From NCBI GenBank assembly GCA_040269895.1, contig CP158568.1, forward strand, positions 3,872,001 to 3,936,000: 64,000 nt of DNA, in the 5' to 3' direction. This DNA is from Ancalomicrobiaceae bacterium S20 (GTDB taxonomy: Bacteria > Pseudomonadota > Alphaproteobacteria > Rhizobiales > Ancalomicrobiaceae). The notes below the pieces were generated by a model. It had not been told where the DNA came from. It made no database searches and saw only the letters and a program-made list of their open reading frames with translations. The position numbers and the translations under genes are program-made. Positions 34,125-45,969 of this stretch are shown here, in pieces; the stretch's first letter is position 1; every line of letters begins with the position of its first letter.

Positions 34125-34883
34125 TCAGACCCAGCCGCCGTCGACGACGTAGTGCTGGTTGGTCATGCCGGAGGCCTCGTCGCTGGCCAGGAACACGACG
34201 AACTTGGAAACGTCGTCGGGTACCATTTTCCGCTTCAGGCACTGACGCGCGAAGATCTCCTTCTCGGCCTCGGGCGTGACCCAGTGGGTGAGCTGGCGCT
34301 CGGTCATGATCCAGCCCGGCGCGACCGCGTTGACGCGGACATTGTAGGGACCGTAGTCGCGGGCGAGCGAGCGGGTCAGGCCGATCACCGCCGATTTCGA
34401 CGCCGTATAGGCCGCCATGCCGCCCTGGCCGATCATCCAGGAAACGCTGCCGAGATTGACGATCGCGCCGGCGCCGGCCTCGCGCATGTCGGGCAGCACG
34501 GCCTGGGCGGCGAAGAACTGGTGCTTCAGGTTCACCGCGATGCGACCGTCCCAATATTCCTCGGTGACGGTCTCGGTCGCGTGGCGCTCGTCGTGGGCGG
34601 CGTTGTTGACCAGCACCTGCACCGGGCCGAACTCCGCCTTGATCGCGGCCAGCGTCGCCTTCAGCGCCGGAATATCGGTCAGGTCGCAACGATGAAACCG
34701 GACCGTCTGGCCAACGCCGACCAGCTCGGCGGCGAGTGCCTCGGACGGGCCAACGGCGATGTCGAGGAAGGCGACCTTGGCCTTCTGGCGCGCGAAGCCG
34801 CGCACGATCGCCTCGCCGATGCCCGAGCCGCCGCCCGTGACCACCACAACCTTGCCTTCCAGATCCGGATAGATCGCCGCCAT
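34125..34883 (-). CDS. Short-chain dehydrogenase, candidate galactose 1-dehydrogenase
   Basis: The 252-residue classical SDR has TGGGSGIGEA (residues 16-25), NNAA, a catalytic Ser in NLGSVSW and YTASK. Sequence alone gives only the family. Placement with galM, an SMP-30 lactonase, dgoK and the KDPGal aldolase suggests oxidation of D-galactose (or a related sugar such as L-arabinose or fucose) to the lactone. Divergent from dgoK across a shared control region. Confidence 0.85.
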   Translation of the reverse strand: MAAIYPDLEGKVVVVTGGGSGIGEAIVRGFARQKAKVAFLDIAVGPSEALAAELVGVGQTVRFHRCDLTDIPALKATLAAIKAEFGPVQVLVNNAAHDERHATETVTEEYWDGRIAVNLKHQFFAAQAVLPDMREAGAGAIVNLGSVSWMIGQGGMAAYTASKSAVIGLTRSLARDYGPYNVRVNAVAPGWIMTERQLTHWVTPEAEKEIFARQCLKRKMVPDDVSKFVVFLASDEASGMTNQHYVVDGGWV

Positions 34884-35170
34884 CGGCCGCCTCTCTCATC
34901 AGTTTCACCGGGCAGCGACCGCGGCCGGGCAGAGCTGCCCGGACCGGTCGGCCCCTGAAATTTGCTCCCACGCCCTGCGAACGCGGTCAGCGGAACCGCG
35001 CCCCTCGACGGTCGTTCCCCTGTCCGGGCCGCAGGCTGGATATGTCGCCACCCATGACGCTGTCGCCGTCCGCGAAAGCCGTCGGTCGAGTGTCGACATT
35101 ATTTGTATGATAAATTAAGGTCCGTCCAGCCCTACCATCCGGGAGGCCACGGATCCCGGCTCCGAGCAGC
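34884..35170. promoter_or_regulatory. Divergent promoter region between the SDR and dgoK genes
   Basis: The 287-base gap is largely GC-rich, with one AT-rich island at 35097-35118. That island holds an imperfect palindrome, ATTTGTATGATAAAT (35101-35115), whose TTGTATGATAA centre resembles operators of FCD-type GntR repressors. The GntR gene at 36841-37593 is the likely binder. Confidence 0.4.
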
Positions 35171-36140
35171 ATGATCATGAACAGCAAAGACACGACGACG
35201 AGCGACGCACCGGCGGCCGCCGCGACCGGGCCTGGTCGGCCGGCGCTGATCGCGCTCGATTGGGGGACCAGTTCGTTCCGCGCCGCGGTGGTCGATCGCG
35301 ACGGCCGCACGATCGCCGGCCGCAGCGCCGATGCCGGCATTCTCAAGGTCGCGGACCGCGCTTTCGTCACGGTGCTCGAAGCGCGAGGTCCGACCGCTGG
35401 TCGACGTGCATGGCGCGCTGCCGATCCTGGCGAGCGGCATGATCGGCAGTCGCAACGGCTGGGTCGAGGTTGCTTACGTGCCCTGCCCGGCCGACCTCGC
35501 GGACGTGGCGGCCAGGGTCGTCACCCACCACGAGGCGGATTGGACGCTGCACTTCGTGCCAGGACTCGACCATCTCGGCCCCGGCGACGTGCCGGATGTC
35601 ATGCGCGGCGAGGAGGTGCAGGTGTTCGGCGCGATCGGCGCGGGCTCGGGTCGCGTCGTGCTGCCGGGCACGCATTCGAAGTGGGTCGACATCGCCGAGG
35701 GGCGAATCACCGGCTTCCGGACCTTCATGACCGGCGAGATCTTCGCGGCGCTGCGCGCGCATACGATTCTCGGCCGTCTCGCCAGCGGCGACGGCTTCGA
35801 GGCCGACGGCTTCGCGCGCGGTGTCGCGGCGGGCTTCGCCAGTCCGGCGCTGCTGCACACGCTGTTCAGCATCCGGACCCTGCCGCTGACCGGCCGCTTG
35901 CCGGCCGAGGCGGTGGTCTCCTACCTGTCTGGCATGCTGGTCGGCGCCGAATTCGCCGGCGCCACCGCCGGGGGCGCCGAGATGGCGATCGGGACGCCGA
36001 TCGTCGTGATCGGCTCGTCGACGCTCGCCGAGCGCTATCGCCTCGCCGCCGAGATCCTCGGCCTCGCGGTCACAATCGGCCCGGAGGACGCCGCCGCGCG
36101 CGGTGTCGCCGCGATCGCCCGCGCCAACGGTCTCATCTGA
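35171..36140 (+). pseudogene. dgoK: 2-dehydro-3-deoxygalactonokinase, reading frame broken once
   Basis: The product, about 320 residues over two frames, phosphorylates 2-keto-3-deoxygalactonate with ATP. The N-terminal phosphate loop IALDWGTSSFRAAVVD is in the first frame; the second gives MIGSRNGWVEVAYVPCPA, VVLPGTHSKWVDI and FRTFMTGEIFAAL, DgoK hallmarks. The frame changes at 35378-35384, as if one G had been added after GAA. ATG at 35171 or 35177. It is followed 62 bases later by the aldolase gene. Confidence 0.88.
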
Positions 36141-36202
36141 AACCGGCATTCCCAATCCCGCACCGTCCTGGCGAAGAACGGTGCGGTTCAGGAGCACGAG
36201 AC

Positions 36203-36820
36203 ATGACGTTCGAACAGGCCTATGCCGCCTTTCCCCTGGTCGCCATCCTGCGCGGCGTGAAGCCGGGCGAGGTGATCGACATCGCCGAGGCGCTGGTCGC
36301 GGCCGGGTTTCGGCTGATCGAGGTGCCGCTCAATTCGCCCGATCCGCTGACGAGCATTGCGACGCTGGTCCGCCATCTCGGCGATCGCGCCATGGTCGGC
36401 GCCGGAACGGTGCTCGATCCCGACATGGTCGAGCAGGTCGCCGCGACGGGGGCGAAACTGATCGTTTCGCCGAACGCCGATCCGGCCGTGATCGGCCGGG
36501 CGCGCGCGCTCGGCTGTTCGGCGCTGCCGGGTGTCGCGACACCGACGGAGGCGTTCATGGCGCTCAAGGCGGGTGCGGCGGCGCTGAAGGCCTTCCCGGC
36601 CGAGGCGATCCCGCCCGCCGCGATCAAGGCATGGCTCGCCGTCCTGCCGAAGGGGACGAACATCCTGCCGGTCGGCGGCATCGCGCCGGAGACCATGGCG
36701 TCCTATCGCGTCGCCGGGGCGACCGGCTTCGGGCTCGGCTCGGCGCTCTACAAGCCCGGACAGAGCGCGGCGGAGGTCGGCGCGGCGGCCGCGCGCTTCG
36801 CGACCGCGTGGGCCGGCTGA
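36203..36820 (+). CDS. dgoA: 2-dehydro-3-deoxy-6-phosphogalactonate aldolase
   Basis: This 205-residue class I aldolase cleaves KDPGal to pyruvate and glyceraldehyde 3-phosphate. It follows the KDPG/KDPGal pattern: LVAILRGVKP with catalytic Glu nearby (FRLIEVPLNSPDP), GAGTVLDPD, and the Schiff-base Lys in LKAFPAE. The LNSP motif favours the galactonate enzyme over Eda. ATG at 36203 with AGGAG upstream. Ends 20 bases from the convergent GntR gene. Confidence 0.93.
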   Translation: MTFEQAYAAFPLVAILRGVKPGEVIDIAEALVAAGFRLIEVPLNSPDPLTSIATLVRHLGDRAMVGAGTVLDPDMVEQVAATGAKLIVSPNADPAVIGRARALGCSALPGVATPTEAFMALKAGAAALKAFPAEAIPPAAIKAWLAVLPKGTNILPVGGIAPETMASYRVAGATGFGLGSALYKPGQSAAEVGAAAARFATAWAG

Positions 36821-36840
36821 GCGCGACCCGGCGCCGCGGA

Positions 36841-37593
36841 TCAGCCGACCGTATCGGGCTGGGCGCGGGCGATCAGGGCCGCCATGGCTTCGCGGGCACG
36901 CGGGCCGTCCTGCTTCTCGATCGCCTCATAGACGTCCCAGTGCTCCTGGAACGCATCCTGATCGAGCTGGCCACGGGCGCCCTTGAACTGGTTCGACCAC
37001 TGGATCGTCATGCCGATCGCCGGCGACATCGAGACCAGCGGCTCGTTGTGAGCCGCGAGCAGGATGGCGTGATGGAAGTCGAGATCGGCCTGTTGCCCGG
37101 CGACATTGGACAGCCGCTCGCGCCGCATGACGGCGAGCGCGGAGGTCATGTTGGCGAGATCGGTGGCGGTGCGGCGCTGCGCGGCCAGTTCGGCAGCGCG
37201 CGGCTCGACCATGTCGCGCACCTCGTAGAGCGCGGCGACGAAGGACGGGCTCGCCTCGGCGGCGAGCAGCCAGGCGAGCACGTCGGCATCGAGGAAGTTC
37301 CAGTCGGTGCGCGGCCGGATGCGGGTGCCGATCTTCGGCCGGCTCTCGACGAGGCCCTTGGCCGCCAGAATGCGGATCGCCTCGCGATAGGCCGTGCGCG
37401 AAACGTCGAGCTTCTCGCTGAAGTCGTCCTCGTTGGGCAGGATCTCGCCGGGCGCATACTGGCCGCCGACAATGCCGACGCCGATCTTGTGCGCGATCGA
37501 TCCATGCAGACGACGTCGATCGTTCGGCGCGTGCGGGGCGTGCGGGCGATCGCCGGGCGCGTTGGCGCGCTCTCGGTTGAACATGTGCCTCAT
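36841..37593 (-). CDS. GntR/FadR-family (FCD) transcriptional regulator
   Basis: This roughly 250-residue protein has an N-terminal winged HTH (about residues 35-90: LPNEDDFSEKLDVSRTAYREAI) and a C-terminal FCD ligand domain with metal-binding His and Asp residues (LDFHHAILLAAHNEP). It resembles DgoR, the galactonate-responsive repressor. ATG at 37593 is preferred; 37641 and 37584 are alternatives. It likely controls the flanking galactonate genes. Confidence 0.87.
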   Translation of the reverse strand: MRHMFNRERANAPGDRPHAPHAPNDRRRLHGSIAHKIGVGIVGGQYAPGEILPNEDDFSEKLDVSRTAYREAIRILAAKGLVESRPKIGTRIRPRTDWNFLDADVLAWLLAAEASPSFVAALYEVRDMVEPRAAELAAQRRTATDLANMTSALAVMRRERLSNVAGQQADLDFHHAILLAAHNEPLVSMSPAIGMTIQWSNQFKGARGQLDQDAFQEHWDVYEAIEKQDGPRAREAMAALIARAQPDTVG

Positions 37594-37912
37594 AACGTCC
37601 CCAACCCCCTCCGGCATAAGCAGCAATTTCTCTATATACATTTGAATTACCTCGGGATCTTGTCAGGTCGTAGTCGTGCGTATGCCGGACATCGATGGAG
37701 CGCGATCTGCGGATCGACATGCACTTCTTCTTCGTTCGATTGCGGATATGACATCGCGGTAACGCTGAAAATTGTCAGAGGATTAACGAAATCCTTCACC
37801 AGGCGGGCGCCCCGCCGGCCGTCGGATCGGCCGCGAGGCGACCGCCCGGAACCCGGCGCGGCCTCGGCCGTTGGCCGACATCGATCCCGGCTTCGATCCA
37901 GAGGAGACCACC
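37594..37912. promoter_or_regulatory. Divergent region between the GntR and SMP-30 genes
   Basis: No gene is seen. AT-rich patches occur at about 37621-37650 (just upstream of the GntR start, containing TATATACA) and at 37740-37795. They probably carry the two divergent promoters. I could not define an operator. Confidence 0.35.
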
Positions 37913-38836
37913 ATGCAGACCAGCCCCACGGCCGAGGAACCGGCCGCCCGCCTCGTCGTCGATGCCCGTGACGGGCTCGGCGAAGGGTGTTTCTGGGACG
38001 CCGAGACGGCGACGCTCTGGTGGGTCGACATCGCCCGCGAGGGGCGGCTGCAGTGCTACGTCCCAGCGACCGGCGCGCACCGCCGCTTCGAGGGGCTGCA
38101 TTTCCCGACCGCGATCGCGCCGCGCCGCGACGGCGGCCTGATCGTCGCCACGATGGACGGGCTGGCGGTGTTCGAGCCCGATACGGCGCACTACCGGATC
38201 GTCGCGCATCCGGGGCCGGAGCCGGAGGACAACCGCCCCAACGACGGTGCCGCCGATCCGCGCGGCCGCTTCTTCATCGGCACGATGCAGCAGAACATCG
38301 GGCCGGAGGGCGAGGATCTGCCGGTCTCGCGCGACAGCGGCCGGCTCTACCGGATCGAGTCGGACCTGTCGTTCACCGCGGTGGCCGCCGACATCGGCAT
38401 CTCGAACTCGCCGATCTGGTCGCCGGACGGGAAGATCTTCTACTTCGCCGACACCAAGGCGCAGGTGATCTACGCCTACGACTACGACGCCGAAACCGGC
38501 ACGATCGCCAATCGGCGCGTGTTCTCCGACGAGACGCGCTACGGCTTCCCGGACGGCTCGGCGATGGATGCGGAAGGCTGTCTGTGGAACGCGCGCTGGG
38601 ATGCCGGCGTGATCCTGCGCCTCGCCCCGAGCGGTGAGATCGATCGCGTCGTCAAGGTGCCGGTCGCGCGGCCGACCTGCTGCTGCTTCGGCGGCGAGGA
38701 GATGACGACGCTGTTCGTGACCTCGTCGCGCCGCGGCCTGTCGGAGGATGCGCTCGCGCAGCAGCCGGACGCCGGCGGCGTCTTCGCGCTCGAAGTCGGC
38801 GTCGTCGGGTTGCCGCGTAACAAGTTTGGCGGCTAA
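37913..38836 (+). CDS. SMP-30/gluconolactonase/LRE family sugar lactonase
   Basis: The 307-residue six-bladed propeller has the metal-binding Glu in DGLGEGCFWD, Asn residues in EDNRPNDGAADPRG and ISNSPIWSPDG, and Asp in FPDGSAMDAEG. The ATG at 37913 has a GAGGAG ribosome site. It opens sugar-acid lactones; in this cluster galactono-1,4-lactone or an analogue is expected. Confidence 0.9.
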   Translation: MQTSPTAEEPAARLVVDARDGLGEGCFWDAETATLWWVDIAREGRLQCYVPATGAHRRFEGLHFPTAIAPRRDGGLIVATMDGLAVFEPDTAHYRIVAHPGPEPEDNRPNDGAADPRGRFFIGTMQQNIGPEGEDLPVSRDSGRLYRIESDLSFTAVAADIGISNSPIWSPDGKIFYFADTKAQVIYAYDYDAETGTIANRRVFSDETRYGFPDGSAMDAEGCLWNARWDAGVILRLAPSGEIDRVVKVPVARPTCCCFGGEEMTTLFVTSSRRGLSEDALAQQPDAGGVFALEVGVVGLPRNKFGG

Positions 38837-38876
38837 TCCTCGGCTTTCCCCGCGCCGTTCGGCGCTCGATACAAAA

Positions 38877-38900
38877 ACGGCCCCGCTCACGCGGGGCCGT
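38877..38900 (-). terminator. Rho-independent terminator of cysK
   Basis: ACGGCCCCGC and GCGGGGCCGT pair perfectly over ten bases around a four-base TCAC loop. On the minus strand TTTTTG follows at once, so it terminates cysK; it also lies 41 bases beyond the SMP-30 stop and may serve both converging genes. Confidence 0.85.
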
Positions 38901-38929
38901 CGTCGTTCGTTGCATTCAGTCCGGGGCGA

Positions 38930-39895
38930 TCACTCCAACCCCTCGAACAGCGCGGTCGACAGATAGCGCTCGGCGAAGGACGGGATGATGATCACGATGG
39001 TCTTGCCCTTGAACTCGGGGCGCTGGCCGACCTTGACGGCGGCAGCGATCGCAGCACCCGAGGAGATGCCGACCGGGATGCCCTCCAGGCGCGCCGCGAG
39101 GCGGGCGGTCTCGAAGGCCTCCTCGTTGGTGATCTGGACGACCTCGTCATAGACGTGGGTGTCGAGCACACCGGGCACGAAGCCAGCGCCGATGCCCTGG
39201 ATCTTGTGCGGGCCGGGCTGGCCACCCGAGAGGATAGGCGAGGCGGTCGGCTCGACGGCGACGACATGGACGCCGGGCTTGCGCGCCTTCAGCACCTGAC
39301 CGACGCCGGTGATGGTGCCGCCGGTGCCGATGCCCGAGACGAACACATCGACGCCGCCGTCGGTGTCGTTCCAGATCTCTTCGGCGGTGGTGTTGCGGTG
39401 GATCTCCGGATTGGCCGGGTTCTGGAACTGCTGCGGGATCACCGCGCCGGGGATCTCGGCGAGCAGTTCCTCGGCCTTGGCGACAGCGCCCTTCATGCCC
39501 TTCGGGCCCTCGGTCAGCACGAGTTCGGCGCCGAGCAGCTTCAGCATCTTGCGGCGCTCGATCGACATGGTCTCCGGCATGACCAGAATCAGCCGGTAGC
39601 CGCGGGCGGCGGCGACGAAGGCGAGCGCGATGCCGGTGTTTCCGGAGGTCGGCTCGATCAGGGTCGCGCCGGGCTTGATCTTGCCCTCACGCTCGAGCGC
39701 ATCGATCATCGCGACACCGATGCGGTCCTTGACGCTCGCGATCGGGTTGAAGAACTCGAGCTTGGCGAGCAGATTGGCGCCGACGCCCTTGTCCTTGGCG
39801 ATCTTGTCGAGGCGCACGATCGGAGTGTCGCCGATGGTCTCGGTGATCGAACCATAGATGCGCCCGCGACCCGGACGGCTTTTCTCGACGCTCAT
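38930..39895 (-). CDS. cysK: Cysteine synthase A (O-acetylserine sulfhydrylase)
   Basis: The 321-residue PLP enzyme makes cysteine from O-acetylserine and sulfide. The Schiff-base Lys is in [11 protein letters not shown], and the substrate loop TSGNTGIAL and phosphate-binding GTGGTITG are intact. Length and the C-terminal [11 protein letters not shown] match CysK. ATG at 39895. Confidence 0.95.
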   Translation of the reverse strand: MSVEKSRPGRGRIYGSITETIGDTPIVRLDKIAKDKGVGANLLAKLEFFNPIASVKDRIGVAMIDALEREGKIKPGATLIEPTSGNTGIALAFVAAARGYRLILVMPETMSIERRKMLKLLGAELVLTEGPKGMKGAVAKAEELLAEIPGAVIPQQFQNPANPEIHRNTTAEEIWNDTDGGVDVFVSGIGTGGTITGVGQVLKARKPGVHVVAVEPTASPILSGGQPGPHKIQGIGAGFVPGVLDTHVYDEVVQITNEEAFETARLAARLEGIPVGISSGAAIAAAVKVGQRPEFKGKTIVIIIPSFAERYLSTALFEGLE

Positions 39896-40123
39896 CGCGC
39901 TCTCCTCGCTCGGGGATCTCTCGATCTCGTCCCCGCTTTTTCATCGCGGGCGATCTTAGGGCGAGGCGCACCGGCGGCGCGAGTCCGGCGCTTGCGCGAT
40001 TCGGCATGGGATTGGAAAATTTTTGCCGCAGCATCTCCGTAGCGCAACGCCCGTCCTGTGCGGGCGGCCGGCGTCCGCCGATTGGGGGAACACCGTTCCA
40101 AGCTTTCGGCCGTGCAACCCGAT

Positions 40124-40582
40124 TCAGGACCGGCCGGTCGAGCCGAAGCCGCCACTGCCGCGCGCCGTGTCGGTGACTTCCGAGACCTCGACCAACCGGG
40201 CCTGCACGACGGGAGCGACAACCAGCTGGGCGATGCGCTCGCCGCGGCGGATCTCGAACGGCTCGGCGCCGAGATTGATCAGCGGCACCTTCACCTCGCC
40301 GCGATAGTCGGCGTCGATGGTGCCGGGCGCGTTCAGGACCGTGATGCCGTGCTTGACCGCCAGCCCCGAGCGCGGCCGGACCTGCGCCTCGTAGCCGGAG
40401 GGCAGCGCGATCACGAGGCCGGTCGGCACCAGCGCGCGGCCGAGCGGGGCGAGCACGAGCGGCGCATCGGCGGGCACGGCAGCGGCGAGGTCGAGGCCGG
40501 CGGCCTCGGCGGTCTGATAGGCCGGCAGGGCGAGATCGGCGCCATGGGCAAGGCGCTTCACGTCCACTTTCACGTCCCGCAT
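40124..40582 (-). CDS. dut: Deoxyuridine 5'-triphosphate nucleotidohydrolase
   Basis: The 152-residue trimeric dUTPase has its five motifs: [39 protein letters not shown] and the flexible C-terminal [10 protein letters not shown]. It keeps uracil out of DNA and supplies dUMP. ATG at 40582. The 228 bases between dut and cysK contain no gene that I recognise. Confidence 0.96.
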   Translation of the reverse strand: MRDVKVDVKRLAHGADLALPAYQTAEAAGLDLAAAVPADAPLVLAPLGRALVPTGLVIALPSGYEAQVRPRSGLAVKHGITVLNAPGTIDADYRGEVKVPLINLGAEPFEIRRGERIAQLVVAPVVQARLVEVSEVTDTARGSGGFGSTGRS

Positions 40583-40712
40583 ATGCTCGTCCCCACGCCG
40601 TAGATGTCCGTTGCGGCGCTTGTCGACGAGCGGCCGGGCCGCGTCAAGCGGCCCGGATCACGTTGAGGGGAGCCGTACCAAGCGGCCCGGAAACGAGCCC
40701 GCGCGAGCGCGG

Positions 40713-41690
40713 TCACGCGCTGCCGATCAGGATACCGGTGAGAAACACCAGCGCGCCACCGAGCACGATCTGCAGCGCGGCCCGCCAGAACGGCGTATCC
40801 ATGTACTTGTAGCGGATCCAGGAAATCGCCCAGAGCTCGACGATCACCAGGAGCACCGCGACCGCCGTCGCGGTCCAGAAGTTCGAGATCAGGTAGGGCA
40901 GCGCGTGGCCGAGACCGCCGATCATGGTCATGCCGCCGGACGCCAGGCCGCGGATCCAGGGCGAGCCGCGGCCGGAGAGTTCGCCGTCATCGGACAAGCC
41001 CTCGGCGAGGCCCATCGAGATGCCCGCGCCGATCGAGGCGGCGAGACCGACCAGGAACGTGTCCCAGGTGTTGTGGGTGGCGAAGGCGGTCGCGAACAGC
41101 GGCGCCAGCGTCGAGACAGAACCGTCCATCAGGCCGATCAGGCCGGGCTGCACGTACTGCAGCACGAACATGCGCCGCGCGGTCTCGTCCTCCTCGGCGC
41201 GCGCGTCGGCCGGCAGGTGGGTCAGGCCGAGCCGATGGGCGAGCGAGATGTGGCTGCGCTCGGCCTCGGCGAGATCGCCGAGCAGCTTGCGGATGCCGGC
41301 ATCCGACGTCTTCTTCGCGGCCTGCAGATAGAACCGGCGCGCGCCGGCTTCCATCACCATGGCCTCGCGCCGGATGATGTCGAGGTCGAGGTGCTGCACC
41401 AGCCAGACCGGACGGCGATCGATGAAGCCGCGCACGTTCTCGCGCCGGACGAGCGGAATATGTTCGCCGAAGCGCGACCGGTGCATCTCGATCAGCATGC
41501 GCCGATGCTCGCCCTCTTCCGCCGCCATCTCGTCGAAGACCTTGGCCGAGGCGGGATATTTGTCGCGGAGCGCATCGGAGTACATGCCGTAGATCCGCGC
41601 GTCGTCCTCTTCCTGCGAGATGGCGAGGCCCAGGATCTCCTGTTCCGTGAGGGATCCAAAGCTGCGCTTGCCGAAGCCGAACAGGTTCAT
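40713..41690 (-). CDS. mbfA: Membrane-bound ferritin MbfA (ferritin-like domain fused to VIT1/CCC1 domain)
   Basis: The roughly 325-residue protein combines an N-terminal ferritin-like di-iron domain (EEDDARIY, AAEEGEHRRML, DIIRREAMVMEAGARRFY, AEAERSHI) with a C-terminal CCC1/VIT1 membrane domain of about five helices (VQPGLIGLMDGSVSTLAP onward). In Bradyrhizobium and Agrobacterium MbfA exports iron and protects against iron and peroxide stress, under Irr repression. An ATG at 41690 is chosen, because the one at 41705 abuts the Irr-like box; neither has a strong ribosome site. Confidence 0.9.
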   Translation of the reverse strand: MNLFGFGKRSFGSLTEQEILGLAISQEEDDARIYGMYSDALRDKYPASAKVFDEMAAEEGEHRRMLIEMHRSRFGEHIPLVRRENVRGFIDRRPVWLVQHLDLDIIRREAMVMEAGARRFYLQAAKKTSDAGIRKLLGDLAEAERSHISLAHRLGLTHLPADARAEEDETARRMFVLQYVQPGLIGLMDGSVSTLAPLFATAFATHNTWDTFLVGLAASIGAGISMGLAEGLSDDGELSGRGSPWIRGLASGGMTMIGGLGHALPYLISNFWTATAVAVLLVIVELWAISWIRYKYMDTPFWRAALQIVLGGALVFLTGILIGSA

Positions 41691-41706
41691 GACGGGGCCC
41701 AACATG

Positions 41707-41723
41707 TTTAGAAAACTTCAAAA
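41707..41723 (-). promoter_or_regulatory. Iron-control element (Irr box) at the mbfA promoter
   Basis: TTTAGAA-AAC-TTCAAAA matches the ICE consensus TTTAGAA-N3-TTCTAAA at 13 of 14 defined positions. It lies 17-33 bases upstream of the preferred mbfA start, where bound Irr would cover the promoter. The match and the gene it precedes agree with Irr repression of mbfA in other Rhizobiales. Confidence 0.75.
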
Positions 41724-41938
41724 CTAGCTAGCGTCTCGACGCAGTCCCGGCAAGGGCAAAACCGCATCGCTGCCGCGCCGATCGACGCGCGGATATCCGA
41801 GGCCGGCAGTTTCGGCCGGCGCGGGCGCCACCACGCGCGGCTTGGCGCGATTTGTCCGCAAGTCGTCCCGAACCGGCATTTCGGCGCGTGACCGGACGGC
41901 TAGGATCGCTTTATCCTCAAACGCATGGAGATCAAGCG

Positions 41939-42505
41939 ATGAACCGCTCCGATACCGCCCTGATCGTCATCGACGTGCAGGAATCGTTCCGGCACCGCGA
42001 CTATTATGTCGCCGACGGCGTGCCCGCCTATGTCGAGCGCCAGCAGGCGCTGATCGACGGCGCGGTCGCGGCCGGCATTCCGGTCGTGCAGATCTTCCAC
42101 GTCGCCGATGCTGGCCCCTTCGCCGAAGCGTCGGGATATGTGAAGACGCTCGCGCCGCTGTCGATCGCTCCGGCGGCCGTGTTCCGCAAGCGCCGGCACA
42201 GCGCACTGGTCGGCTCCGGGCTCGACGTCTGGCTGACCGCGAACGGCATCCGCCGTGTGATCATCTCCGGCATCCGCACCGAGCAGTGCTGCGAGACGAC
42301 CACGCGCCACGCCTCCGATCTCGGCTATGCGGTCGACTATGTCGGCGAGGCGACGCTGACCTTCCCGATGACCGACGCGACCGGCCGGCGCTGGAGCGCG
42401 GAGGAGATCCGCGCCCGCACCGAGCTGGTGCTCGCCGGCCGCTTCGCGCGGATCGTCACGGTCGAGGAAGCGCTCGCCGGTCCGGCCGAGGCGATCGCCG
42501 CATGA
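41939..42505 (+). CDS. Cysteine hydrolase, isochorismatase family
   Basis: The 188-residue protein has the catalytic triad of the family: Asp in LIVIDVQESFRH, Lys in VFRKRRHSAL, and Cys in GIRTEQCCETTTRHASDLG. Substrates in this family include nicotinamide, N-carbamoyl compounds and isochorismate; this branch cannot be assigned. ATG at 41939 with GGAG upstream. Its stop overlaps the next gene's ATG. Confidence 0.9.
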   Translation: MNRSDTALIVIDVQESFRHRDYYVADGVPAYVERQQALIDGAVAAGIPVVQIFHVADAGPFAEASGYVKTLAPLSIAPAAVFRKRRHSALVGSGLDVWLTANGIRRVIISGIRTEQCCETTTRHASDLGYAVDYVGEATLTFPMTDATGRRWSAEEIRARTELVLAGRFARIVTVEEALAGPAEAIAA

Positions 42506-43512
42506 CCATGCCGGCCCGCACCCCGCGCGAGATCCCGGTCTATGTCGTCGTGCCGCCGCGCGTGCTGCTGCTCGACGTCGCCGGGCCGATGGAGGTGCTG
42601 CGCAAGGCCAACCTCGAACAGACGGCGGTGCGCTTCACCGCCGTCTATGTCGGACCGCGACCGAGCGAGGGCTCCTCGATCGGACTGACGGTCGCCGGCA
42701 TCGCGCCGCTGCCCGACCACGTGCCGGACGGTGCGCTGGTGGTGATCTCGGGCGCTGCCGACGAACCGCTCGGGGCACGCGCGACCACGCGAGCGGAGGA
42801 TGCGCAGGCCGAGGCGGCGATCGTCGCCTGGCTCGGGCTGGCGATCCGCCCCGGCGTGCGGCTGGCGACGATCTGCTCCGGCGCGCTGCTCGCGGCCCGC
42901 GCCGGCCTGCTCGACGGCCACGAGTGCACGACCCATCATGCGACGATCCCCGAGCTGATCCGGGCGGCGCCGCTCGCCCGCGTGCGCGAGAACCGGCTTT
43001 ATGTCGACGACGGCGACCGGCTGACCAGTGCCGGCATCACCGCGGGCATCGATCTGATGCTGCATGTGGTGGCCGAGACCGCCGGCCATGCCACGGCGCT
43101 GGCGGTGGCACGCTATCTGGTGGTCTATCTCCGGCGCGCCGGGGCCGATCCGCAGTTGTCGCCCTGGCTCGAGGGTCGCAACCACCTGCACCCGGCGATC
43201 CACCGCGCACAGGACGCCGTCGCCGCCGATCCGACGCGCGACTGGTCGGTCGCGGCGCTGGCGGATGTCGCGGCGGCGAGCCCGCGCAATCTGTCGCGGC
43301 TCTTCAACGAACACACCGGCATGAGCGTGACCGACTACGTGAACCGCATGCGCGTGGCGCTGGCGCACGAGTTCGTCACCCGCTCGACGCTCGATATGGA
43401 GGCGATCGCCGAGCGGACCGGCTTCGGCTCGACGCGCCAGCTCCGGCGCGCCTGGAGCCGGCTCCACGGCGCGCCGCCGAGCCGGCTGCGCGGGGCGACG
43501 GCCGGTCCATGA
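42502..43512 (+). CDS. GlxA-family transcriptional regulator (DJ-1/PfpI domain plus AraC HTH)
   Basis: The 336-residue regulator has an N-terminal class I glutamine-amidotransferase-like domain with a nucleophile-elbow Cys (LATICSGALLAARAGLL) and a C-terminal AraC-type double HTH (WSVAALADVAAASPRNLSR and EAIAERTGFGSTRQLRRAW). It is coupled (ATGA) to the isochorismatase-like hydrolase gene, so it probably senses that enzyme's substrate or product. Confidence 0.9.
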   Translation: MTMPARTPREIPVYVVVPPRVLLLDVAGPMEVLRKANLEQTAVRFTAVYVGPRPSEGSSIGLTVAGIAPLPDHVPDGALVVISGAADEPLGARATTRAEDAQAEAAIVAWLGLAIRPGVRLATICSGALLAARAGLLDGHECTTHHATIPELIRAAPLARVRENRLYVDDGDRLTSAGITAGIDLMLHVVAETAGHATALAVARYLVVYLRRAGADPQLSPWLEGRNHLHPAIHRAQDAVAADPTRDWSVAALADVAAASPRNLSRLFNEHTGMSVTDYVNRMRVALAHEFVTRSTLDMEAIAERTGFGSTRQLRRAWSRLHGAPPSRLRGATAGP

Positions 43513-43533
43513 CCGGCCATCGCGACGGATGGT

Positions 43534-45819
<2,286 letters not shown>

Positions 45820-45969
45820 GAACTGCCTCTGGCGACTGTCGCGCGCCCGCTCTCGACGGTCGGTCGAGAGCGGGAGCGCGGGAGCGTATTGACCTGGAGC
45901 CGGGCTTCCCGCGGCGGTTGGCCGCATCGATAACCGCTTCCGCCGCGGGATGCCAGCCACGCGACGCCG

